Assembly (NCBI RefSeq): GCF_028389875.1
Contig: NC_084664.1
Coordinates: 117,931,966-117,995,965, forward strand
DNA length: 64,000 bases
DNA from: Rhea pennata
Lineage: Eukaryota > Chordata > Aves > Rheiformes > Rheidae
Direction: 5' to 3'
Every line of letters starts with the position of its first letter. Within the stretch, counting starts at the first letter, position 1. Both the position numbers and the translations under genes were made by a program. A model generated the notes under the pieces. It ran no database searches and was not told where the DNA came from. It saw only the letters and a list, made by a program, of their open reading frames with translations. Shown here in pieces: positions 52,401-61,519 of the stretch.

Positions 52401-54024
52401 TTTTTAACAATGATCAGGACTGAAATACACAACAGAAAAAAAAATATATGAAAGTATAAAGAAATAACCAAAGTGGAAAAAGAAAAATAGGCTAATGGTT
52501 TCAGTGATATTCAGATTTCTTAAGGAGGCATTCAATATATTTGCATCTTATCTCTTTCTTTGCCTTCAGCCCAACAGTGATTTATTGTGTGTTCCATTCT
52601 GCGATCTTTACATAGTACTTCCAAAAATTTGTTTACCTTCTATTGGCTTACTATGCCATTAAATTTAAATTTCCCCAAATACTCTATTCAGTGGTCTGGA
52701 AACATCAGAGAATATGTTGCAAAACATTATAAATTGCAAGCTTGTGAAGCTCTTTAAAGACTAATAAATGCCTGTGTCCCAAACCCAAAAATAAGTCTGA
52801 AGTACAACTCAGGAGATTTATGTCTAATAAATAATTCTTAAAAATATCCCCTAACCATTTGGACATCTGAAAGATGATGGGGCTTAAGGGTTTCACCTGC
52901 AAAAGTACTTAAAAGAGCCTTCTTGAGATTATTCCAGTTAGGCTGTTGATGTCTTTGACACAATAACTTAGAGGTCAGTGCCCAGGCCCAGAAAGTAGTC
53001 AGTCAAAGTTCATTGACTGTCTATGTACAAAGTAAATCAAGCCTACAACTCTCACCTCCCCCAGTTAGGACTTTAGCAACACTGGGATGTGGGAGGGAAC
53101 TCTCTAGTCCTCTTGTAGAAAGCATGTCACGGTGCAGAAAATAATTCAAGCATTAGTCTAAAGAGAGCTGAAGAAAGTAGGAGCTCAGTCAAGATGAAGG
53201 TACTTTTCTGGGAACTGTGTGTCCCAAGCTCCTGATTCAGAGAGTTGCAGATTTGAATCCCCTCAGGACAAGGATAGCCTGGGTCTTTCCCTGTTCTAGC
53301 AAGTCCAGTCACTAGGTTCTTGCATTAAGAAGTGCTCCATCACCCGCTGTGTTAAAAACAAAAAGACAGGCACTGAAGTTCAAAGAGCCGCTTTGAGCTC
53401 TAGCCTTGCTTGCAGGCCTCACACAGAGTCTGAATTTAAGTTCAATAGATGAGATTTCACCTGCCTTTCTTATTGGTTGCTTGAGTTACCTCCCACTCCA
53501 CATTACAAAGTAGAGATATGCATGCCTGATGCGGGAGCCAGGTACCTCCTAGCCTCACCACAGCCAAGCCTTCTTTACAGATTTGAGTCCAAATCCCTCA
53601 GATTCCTCATCTTCAGCAAGCCTTACAAACTGGTACTTTAAAATTTAATGTAATCAGTGGGAGTTCCATTGATGTCAATAGGCTTTGAGTCACCTCTGAA
53701 TGCTTCAGTATATCTTTAGTTTTGATATAATTACCTTCTTAGGGGAACCATCTCTTCTTAGGACCACCTACTTCACAAAGGTAAAACTGAACTGAACAGA
53801 CAGAACAAAACTAGCAGTTTTCTACAGAGGAAATGTGCAGAATGCTTCCTAAATATAATTGTTAAGGTAGTTGAATATATGTTGTTCATTGTGACTACAA
53901 GTTTTCTCTTTTCCAGGTGGTGTTTACTGCTAATGATTCCGGTCACCGCCATTACACCATTGCCGCTCTCCTCAGTCCTTTCTCATACTCAACCACTGCT
54001 GTTGTCAGTGATCCCCAGGAATAA
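46343..54024 (+). CDS. TTR: Transthyretin, first copy (canonical avian TTR)
   Basis: Transthyretin is the secreted homotetrameric carrier of thyroid hormone in plasma and cerebrospinal fluid; it also docks the RBP4-retinol complex. Four exons (69, 140, 136 and 108 nt) give 150 residues, the chicken length, nearly identical to chicken TTR as I recall it. Residues 1-20 are the signal peptide. The mature chain begins [14 protein letters not shown], the long hydrophobic avian N-terminus. Hormone-channel residues Lys15, Leu17, Glu54, Ala108, Ala109, Leu110, Ser117 and Thr119 (human numbering) are present, as is the lone Cys10. Exon 2 is nine nt longer than in mammals, the known avian state. It lies downstream of DSG2 on the same strand, as in human. 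A diverged second copy follows. Identification is secure. Confidence 0.97.
47319..47458 (+). CDS. TTR: TTR exon 2
   Basis: 140 nt, phase 0 in and phase 2 out. The acceptor is ttttcccaag, directly before GTC TCC CAT (VSH). These three codons are the avian N-terminal extension. It contains the family signature [16 protein letters not shown]. The donor is gtaagt. Confidence 0.96.
51791..51926 (+). CDS. TTR: TTR exon 3
   Basis: 136 nt, the same as human. It encodes [17 protein letters not shown] through [12 protein letters not shown]. It includes Glu54 at the hormone channel mouth and the RBP4-facing loop GLSPF. Confidence 0.97.
53917..54024 (+). CDS. TTR: TTR exon 4 and stop
   Basis: 108 nt, 35 codons plus TAA. 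It encodes [20 protein letters not shown] through AVVSDPQE, containing the channel strands with Ala108, Ala109, Leu110, Ser117 and Thr119. Confidence 0.97.
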   Translation: MVFTANDSGHRHYTIAALLSPFSYSTTAVVSDPQE

Positions 54025-54146
54025 ACTTGTACTGTTATTACACAAATACAAGCTTTTAGGAGGAAATTTTTCCTATTGATAATAGCTTATCTTTTTGCAA
54101 CATTAGTTTTTATCATTTTGTAACCTGGCAGAAATTCAGACAAGTC

Positions 54147-54152
54147 AATAAA
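54147..54152 (+). terminator. TTR: TTR polyadenylation signal
   Basis: AATAAA about 125 bases after the TTR stop codon, in gtcaataaaatg. It is the first canonical hexamer after the stop, so the 3' UTR is about 150 bases, similar in size to other TTR genes. Confidence 0.88.
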
Positions 54153-54169
54153 ATGTTTCTTCTTTAAAA

Positions 54170-55717
54170 CAGTTTTGATTCTATTAGTGAAGTTTGATTA
54201 TGTTCAAAAGGGTCATGGTGTGTATTCAGTGCGGAAGCCATGCAAGGCCTATGGGAGCAAATTAACATCCAATTTGGTTGTGCTGACTTCTTCCACTATC
54301 TTAAAAATCTAACGTAATGCATTGGCTCAAAATAAAAGAGTTGTGCTACCTTAAATATGTCACCAAACACATCGGCTCAAAATAAGAAAGTGCTATTCAT
54401 AGTTTACACACAAAAGACAGTCTCACTACCAAATAGGTCACAGGAAGAATTCTGAATATCTAGCAGCAGACTAAACTATTCAAAAGGATTATTAAAATAC
54501 ACATCTCCAAAGAGCTGAAATCTGTGCATCTTTGCTTAAAACTTCAGACAAATCTCAGCACTTTGCCAGCTCCAAACAGGGGCTCCATGCTGCTCATGGA
54601 TTCTAGGGAGTTCTGAAGTATGTCAGTTAGCATCATTTTTTTAACAATATTGATCTTTAACCCAGTTGGCTACTGTATTCAGGTACAGTCCAATTAAATG
54701 TTTATGAAATCAAATTTCTAGTCTTTATAAAAAAAATCTAGAATGGGAGCATCATCTTAATATTCTCTTCATATTTTCAAAAGCAGAAAAACGGTAAGCT
54801 ACAGAGTGACTATGATCCAAATAATTTTTGTTGATAAACTGATCAGAGTTTGAAGGCTTTGGTAGTGACTTCCATAGACTGATGTAGTGCTGCATTTAAA
54901 ATATCCTGAGGTAGAAAAATTGCTGTTTAACAGGGTTACAGAAACTATAGAGACTGTTAATGAGATGATGCCTTTCAGAAACAGTCAATACTTGCTTGCC
55001 ACTGACCTTGGAGTTTCTCTCTTTACACTGAGAGGCTGCTATGATGACTACATACCAACTGAATTCATATGTTACAAAAGTTTGCCCTTAACAATTCTTT
55101 ATTTGATTACTCTTCTCCCTGATTTCTGGACTCTACCTGTTACACAATTCTTGTAAACAATGCAGATGGATGCTATTTTGAAACTGTCTCAAAGCATGCA
55201 GCTCTCACGGCTTCCTTCTAATCTCGAAACTTGGAAACAGTAGATTTTCTTCACTGTGGCCTGGTCCTGCCCCTTAAATAGGACATAAATATGTTCTTAC
55301 GATTATGGTGTAGTAATTAAAAAAAATGTACAACCAAGATTCAGCTCAAATCAGGTTAAAATCTTTATTCTGCAGGTAGCTGATAACTACCTGAGGTAGG
55401 ATGAACCTAATAATAGTATACGTATGTATGTCTAACCAAAGATCAGAAAGAAAGTCTCATTTTGAAAAGTGACATTTCCCTAAAATGAAGTAGATACTTC
55501 TGGTGGGCACTGACTTACAGTAGCACAGGTAAAATCTTGAAGTTGTAGTGAACCTAAGGCATAACTAAAGTGACAGGACTTAAAATATTGTTAAAAAGTG
55601 TTCCAGAAATGGATAAGTAGACATCTAAATGCCATGGGGGAAGCCAAAGGTAACTTCTCCTCCAGGGAGGACTAACACAACTAAATAGCTCAGACTCATT
55701 TTAGACTTACCTTTTAT

Positions 55718-55781
<64 letters not shown>

Positions 55782-56030
55782 CCTTCACAGACATCACAGA
55801 GAAAAATCTCTTGATAGATAAGCACACTGCAGCCAGAGAAATCCTCACTGTAACAGAAATTTTCTGATTTGAGAAGAAATTTATATTTTTCAAAACTATG
55901 AGTCCTACAAAGCATAATTCTTCAACAAAAGAAAGCAAAATTAAATAGAATAGAAAGCAGATCTCTGAAGTTGAGTTGCAGCATTCATCCTATGCTAACC
56001 TATTCACTTTAACAAGCAGACATTTCCACA
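54170..56030. other. Spacer between the two TTR genes
   Basis: About 1.9 kb between the poly(A) site of the first copy and the promoter of the second. It has a short imperfect direct repeat (54320-54347 and 54370-54394, core ggctcaaaata) and a long (AG)n tract (55721-55779). No transposon or degenerate exon recognised. Confidence 0.65.
55721..55779. repeat. (AG)n microsatellite
   Basis: About 29 uninterrupted AG units, roughly 370 bases before the TATA box of the second TTR gene. The polypurine strand could adopt triplex structure, but no function is shown. Confidence 0.97.
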
Positions 56031-56159
56031 GACAAGGTTCATGTTTGTACAGGTTACTTATTTTCTCATAGTTTACTAAGTAAACAGTAAGAATTAGCAC
56101 GCTGAAAGTCATATGGGCTTTTTGGTAAGCAGCCTCAGCTTAAAGGCCTTGATATAAAA
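56031..56159 (+). promoter_or_regulatory. Promoter of the second TTR gene
   Basis: In order: HNF4-like GACAAGGTTCA (56031-56041), HNF1-like GTTACTTATTTTCT (56053-56066), FOXA-like GTTTACTAAGTAAACAG (56071-56087) and TATAAAA (56153-56159). The first site starts exactly 40 bases before the FOXA-like site, the same offset as in the mouse Ttr promoter as I recall it. The tract GTCATATGGGC farther on is shared with the first copy. The TATA box is about 60 bases before the start codon, as in the first copy. Liver activity is inferred from these sites. Confidence 0.78.
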
Positions 56160-56216
56160 TCACTCATCCCATCAGTTTCTACTTGCTGACACTGAGGCTT
56201 GCCATCGATAGGCAAA

Positions 56217-56285
56217 ATGCCTGTTCATTCTATGTTTTTTGTTTTCTTAGCTGGCCTGGCATTTTTCTCAGAAGCTGCACCACTG
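56217..56285 (+). CDS. TTR paralogue exon 1
   Basis: 23 codons: [20 protein letters not shown] then APL. It has the same length and phase as the first copy; donor gtaagt. A second in-frame Met at codon 6 would still leave a usable signal peptide. Confidence 0.93.
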
Positions 56286-59200
56286 GTAAGTATTTTAGGA
56301 TTGAAGTCCTTCATACTGATGTAGTCCTATCTCTCTCTTTTTCTTTTATTACTATATTTAGTGTAAATGATCATTCCATTTTACTGCACTTATTTTGATT
56401 TTGCAGTGTGTATTGACTGCAGTTCTCTCCTGCTGCTTTTTTTTTCTTTTTTTCATCTCTTCTTTCTCTAGCCATTAATGAGACAGCTTTCTGGTTAGAT
56501 AGTAGGCACTTATATAGACTCAGCAAGCACATGAAAAAGGGTGCAAGACAAAGAGGTGGAAAAATATCACATTCACAACACAAAAGCCTCAGCCATGTTG
56601 AAAGGCAACTGCAATCCTTATAATGCAATGAACAAACCCCTGTTATGAGGGATTTCAAGACAGTTCTGGTAGGGTCATACAGTCTACTATTCTTTGTGGC
56701 TACTCAGCAGTTCTTTTCACATTGGTTTTAGCTACACTAGCTGAAGAGATTCAGGCTAGAGTAATTCCTTTTGTTTTCTAGTCCTTTCTTATTGCTCCGC
56801 CTCATGCAAGTAAGGAGGAATCTCAGCACTCACTGACACAAGCAAAAAATGGAGCCAAAGCTAGGATCCCATTACTCTCCCCTACACTTACAGAAGGCTC
56901 ATTTATTTCAGAAAAGAGAGACGGACATGCAGCCTCTTCAGCCTGAAATTCTCCTAGAACAGACTCACCCCTCTATCCTCCTAGCTCCTCCCCCTCTCAA
57001 GTTCTGATGTATGGAAAAAGGAGTACTGATCAATCTTTGTGAGGAACTATACAACCTCCTTTGAGCTCTTAGGTTGAAAAAAGCAGGAAAATAAGTGGTG
57101 GCAATAGAGACCTCATTGCAAATATCTTCAAAAGAAACTTTAGAACAGAGGCTGTGCATTCCAGAAAGAGAGCATAAGGAGTCATGGCATACAGGCTATA
57201 CAATTACACATAGATACGTTCATCTGTTGCAGAACACATTTCCCAGCACAGAGAACATTCAGTACATCACAGGCCTTGAGAGGGGATGTAGGAGTGGATT
57301 CTAAGCTTTTAACCATTTGCATGATGATTCATTTTGCAATGATTAAATGGAGGTCAATCTTCATTATTTTGAGACCATCCCTGATTAACACTTTCCATAA
57401 AGCTCTATTTCCCCATTTTTCATCTAAAGAATTAAATAACAGAAGGTCAAAGTCCTGCTTCAACTTGCTAACCACTATTTGTGATGAGCATGTTGGGAGT
57501 GAAACTACAGTAAATCCCATATTTGAAGTATGTTTTTTCTACATTTTCATCTCATATCCCAGCATAGTTGCCAAGGGCTGATGAGCCTGATCAAAATGGT
57601 GTTAGGAGATGTGTATGTGTGTGATGCTTATCAAGTTTATAGCACAATTAAGATAAGTCTATGTCAACATAACAACCTCAAAGGCTCTCAAATTGAAAGC
57701 TATGCTGTAACTGTCAATTTAAAACAAGGAGGAAGACCTGCCAGATTTTTCAACGTTCTTACTACCTAAGATTTAATTTTTCTAGTCACAATTTAGTTAC
57801 AACTTTATCCTGGAGAGGATGTGTAGATGAATCATCCCAGGGGGAAAAGAAAAGATGCAAATGCTTCCACAGCACATGAGACTATGCTCCTCCCCAAGAT
57901 CCTGTCATTTTCCTCCCTGTTTGCACTGCCTTCAGCAACATTCAAACTACATTTTTCAGTGTTCAGTGATGCAGTGGAGGAAAAGTATATTCTGATGATC
58001 TAAACAAGATTCCCTATTGCTTCATTATCATCACTTCGTTAACTTACAATATAAAATTTCTCCTTCTTCCTACCTGAAGGGCTCTACTGATTCCAAGCAT
58101 CCTCTTAATGTTAAAATTCTGGATTCAGTTCGAGGAAGTCCAGCTCCAAATGTTCCAATTAAGTTATATAAAGCGGCTGCAGATGGAACTTGGGAACTAT
58201 TAAATTCAAAGTAAGTTATACAAACATAATGAATAAGCAGAGATAAAGGCAATGGGAAGTCAAAGAATTGAAAAAAATACTTTCACATTTTGTACTGTAA
58301 GACAAAATAATCTGCTATTGAATTAATTACACTTTACTTGCCATTGTCTTTTGATTATAATACAGTAGAAAAAATAACAAATTTTCTTTATAATGTTTCT
58401 TTATAGTCATTGCAATCTCAAGAAAATATTTTAAACTATCCTTTAATTGAATCATTCTTTCTCTTCAATTTAAGTACAAAGCATTGTACTACTTTTTAGT
58501 ATCCACTGATGAACCACTGCATTATTACCAGAAGAGTCAGACTCTATTTGTCTTTCTATTTGTTTGACACTAAAGACTCAGCTTGAGAATCCTAGTTATT
58601 GGATACTTTTCTTTCAAAATAGTTTTTCATTTGTTACAAGACTATAGCTTTAAAAAGAAAACATGGAATTGTGCTGAACATAATATGCATCACAAATGGC
58701 GGCCACTTTTGCCTCAAGAAAAAGGAACTAGCTAAAACAAAAAAATTTTGGAATAAAGCTTTTTCTTTGACAAAGAAGCTATTATGTCTAAAACGAACAC
58801 ACACACACACACAACCATCACTAATAAATCTTAGATGTCTAAATATTATCCTGTCTTAAAAAAAAAATCATTGTATAATTTTAAATAAAGATGACTTTTG
58901 AAATTGCCTTCAATTTGAGTAAATACTAATATCAAAACTCAAAAGTGACTTTTACTTATTTAAGAATTATAATATGAAAGGAAATTGCAAAAAAAGTTAA
59001 TAGGTATCAAAAATAAAATTTTTTATGTATCTCTCTACTCAGTCAACATTCCAGTTCCACACTCATCTCTCTGAGATATTTGCATAGTCCTACCCAAGAC
59101 CTATCTATGACTCTGTTAATAATCTATTCTTGTGAATACACAAAGACTAAAGTTTATATACTATAAGAATTTCAGTAGTAGCCTCCCAGCCTCAGATGCA

Positions 59201-61182
59201 CCTGTTGAACTTGCACAAAAAACTGTACGTAAGTGACTCTTTGATATAGCAGAAATATGGGCTGCAAGAAATAACAGTGTTCTCAATGTGTCCTTAAAAG
59301 AATAGCTAAGGTGAAGACTAGAATTATCTAACAATGGTCAAACAATGACCAGGAAAAAAAAAATATATATTTATATATATAGGTGAGGTGGTTTATTTCG
59401 TTAACTCCAAGACTCTGCCAGGAGCTTTTGGCTTACCTTAAAATCTTGTAGAGTAGTAACGTGGCAGGCAGCCATCTGCAGTGGTGATCATGGAAGTAGT
59501 AAATGCCAAAGCAAGCCCTGTGAGGCATCCATAATGCAGATAGACATAAGCCATTCCAGATCAATAGAGGTATTCATCATATTACTTAAGCTACACATCA
59601 TCATTCAAGTTCAATTATTAAGTAGTACAGTTTTCTCAGGCTTTTAAACAAAATATGAAAATGCTTTCTTCTGCCATCACTCAGACAAACGAATGAAAAC
59701 GGAGAGTTAAATGAGCTCACAACTAAAGAGCAATTTGTAACAGGGATATACAAGATTGAGTTTGATACAGCCTCTTACTGGAAAGGACTGGGCCTGAATC
59801 CATTCCATCAATACGCTGATGTGAGTATTCATCTTCTTATGTATTTTCACTTGCAAAGAATAACTATAGGTCTAAGCATCAATTAATAATTGCATATGTT
59901 CAACCTACTTTTCAACTTAGAAGATTTTAACACTTCTCAATCCACAGCCTCAAAGCTCTGTAACTACATGCTCCTGAAAGACTCTAGTTAGCAGCTTCCT
60001 CAATAACTCCTAAGTGAGCTCTTAGATGCATTATTTATGAAAAGATTTTCCATTCTTCTGCCTCTACTTAAGTTTTGGAAAGGTTATTTCAAGACACTTG
60101 AACAGACGGACTACTCCCAGGTCTCCTTGGAAGAGGATGTTCCTACATTTTTGGATTCAGCATTTGTATAGCCACAAAACAAAATTTACAATTTAATTTT
60201 TAAAGATAATGGATGTGTGAAATTTTTCTGAATGCTTGGATCCTTCATCTGCATGGGACAGATAAATTGGTTAGATGAGAGCAGTCCAAACCTGATATTA
60301 ACTGGAAACAGATCTGGAGTTTTGTACTCCTTGAGCTGTTCCCTTCCCATTTATACCATCAGTCCTTCTACAGCATCTTACAGAGCAGCAGTAGTCCTAT
60401 TTTGGTTATTTGCTGGACTGTGACAGGTGCAGTGAGCAGCAATATTTGAGTAGCTTGCAACTGCTGCTCAAACAGCCATTCTTCATTTTAGAAATAAGGC
60501 AGCAAGCACCTGGGTTAAATTTTGTTTCTGCCTCCCTGAAGTAAATGAGAGATGACATTCTTATTCTAGACAGTAATCAACATTAACGCTGGACGGTCTT
60601 GCCCTCTATGTTATTCACTGAACTAAGAGTCAAGTAAAGAATAAGAGATTTAGAATAGGCAGGCAAATTGATTATACATCAAGAGAATTTTTAAGTCTAT
60701 ATTCCACACTGGAAATGAATTTAATCCAGTGTGAAAGAACTTCCTTTCCTAAAAATGAGCCTCAGTAGGCATCATATTTTGCTTAGTCCAATAAAGAACC
60801 AATAATGGAAAGTTCAGTGTAGATAATAAGTGTGTTTGATAAGATAATAAATAATAAAATTTAAATGGCATATATGCTTTTAACAGAGTACGTTCAACAA
60901 CTAGAAAAAGTGCATGACAGGCAGTCACAGTTGTTCCATCACTGCAAGAAGAGATATTTTCAAAGTTTTGTGGAGGTCAGATTAAATGATCAAAATGGTT
61001 CCATCCAAGCTTGTAAATAGAGACCATTGTTTCAGACTTCTCACTTGTCTTGTATCTGTTTCTTCTTTCTCCAGGTGGTGTTCACAGCTAACGATGCTGG
61101 TAATCGACACTATACCATTGCTACTCTCCTCAGTCCCTTTTCTTACTCAACTACAGCAGTAGTTAGCGACCCAGTGGAATAG
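56217..61182 (+). CDS. Transthyretin paralogue, second tandem copy
   Basis: A complete second transthyretin gene. Exons of 69, 131, 136 and 108 nt give 147 residues, the human length; all splice sites are canonical and no stop interrupts. The signal peptide is residues 1-20; the mature chain begins [11 protein letters not shown]. By hand count about 90 of 124 aligned residues equal the first copy. Lys15, Leu17, Glu54, Thr106, Ala108, Leu110, Ser117 and Thr119 of the hormone channel remain, and [16 protein letters not shown] fits the TTR family signature. Changes: Cys10His (no cysteine remains), Ala26Pro, Ala29Pro, His56Asn, Glu61Lys, Ser85Asn, Ser100Ala, Ala109Thr. It ends SDPVE, not the YRGS of 5-hydroxyisourate hydrolase, so it is a carrier-type TTR. 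Shared introns show DNA-level tandem duplication. A functional gene is likely; its role is inferred. Confidence 0.92.
58080..58210 (+). CDS. TTR paralogue exon 2, shortened start
   Basis: 131 nt, the human exon 2 length and nine less than the first copy. The acceptor is cctacctgaag directly before GGC TCT ACT (GST). The bases that align with the VSH codons of the first copy are tacctgaag and now form the end of intron 1. No other AG lies in the pyrimidine-rich stretch before it, so this start is forced. It ends AA before gtaagt, phase 2. Confidence 0.92.
59685..59820 (+). CDS. TTR paralogue exon 3
   Basis: 136 nt, acceptor catcactcag and donor gtgagt. Encodes [17 protein letters not shown] through [12 protein letters not shown]. 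Glu54 is kept. Asn replaces Ser85 and Gln replaces Glu89 in the loop region that faces RBP4 in human TTR. Confidence 0.94.
61075..61182 (+). CDS. TTR paralogue exon 4 and stop
   Basis: 108 nt, acceptor tttctccag, stop TAG. Encodes [20 protein letters not shown] through AVVSDPVE; only four residues differ from the first copy. The NDS sequon at Asn98 becomes NDA, and Ala109 becomes Thr. Confidence 0.95.
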   Translation: MVFTANDAGNRHYTIATLLSPFSYSTTAVVSDPVE

Positions 61183-61379
61183 AAACTGACAATAAGCATG
61201 GAATTTTAGATTTGTAAATTACAATTACCATAAATGATAAAGACTTAATTTGACTGTAGCAATTGTATTAGCACTTGCATAACAATTTGTATAGTAAAGT
61301 ACTAACAGTAACTATTAAGTGGTTTATTGACTTTGTTAACTTTAGAGAGACTGTGTCAACTTTTTCAACTACTCTTCCG

Positions 61380-61385
61380 AATAAA
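61380..61385 (+). terminator. Candidate polyadenylation signal of the TTR paralogue
   Basis: The first AATAAA after the TAG stop, about 200 bases downstream. Another AATAAA follows at 61500-61505. Which is used cannot be told from sequence. Confidence 0.6.
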
Positions 61386-61519
61386 AGAATTCAGAGAAAC
61401 ATTTGTTTAGAGATGGGAAAAATGGATCAAGATTGGAACAAATGCACTAAAATGCTACTACTGAGATTCTGAGAACAAATCAGAATCTTCCATAAAGCTA
61501 ATAAACTGCATTCCTTCTT

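Larger units (their letters stand above)
46412..53916 (+). other. TTR: TTR introns 1-3
   Basis: Introns of 907, 4332 and 1990 bp. They contain a TG run near 47068-47102, A/GAA-type tracts at 49303-49345, an AAAAC run near 49396-49422 and a T run near 49879-49906. The open frame just after that T run (to 50161) has no family resemblance and no splice context. No other gene seen. Little similarity to the second copy's introns is apparent by eye. Confidence 0.7.
56286..61074 (+). other. TTR paralogue introns 1-3
   Basis: Introns of 1794, 1474 and 1254 bp, at the same codon positions and phases as in the first copy. A CA run lies near 58797-58814 and a short TATA-rich stretch near 59361-59381. 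No transposon or other gene recognised. Confidence 0.7.

Noticed and set aside
56217-61182. Possibility that the second TTR is 5-hydroxyisourate hydrolase (TTR-related protein)
   Set aside because: It has a secretory signal peptide and the TTR hormone-channel residues, and ends SDPVE instead of the enzyme's YRGS tail. Its neighbour position and exon structure are those of TTR.
56217-61182. Possibility that the second TTR is a processed retrocopy or decayed pseudogene
   Set aside because: It retains three introns at identical phases, its own upstream promoter sites and TATA box, canonical splice sites and an uninterrupted frame.
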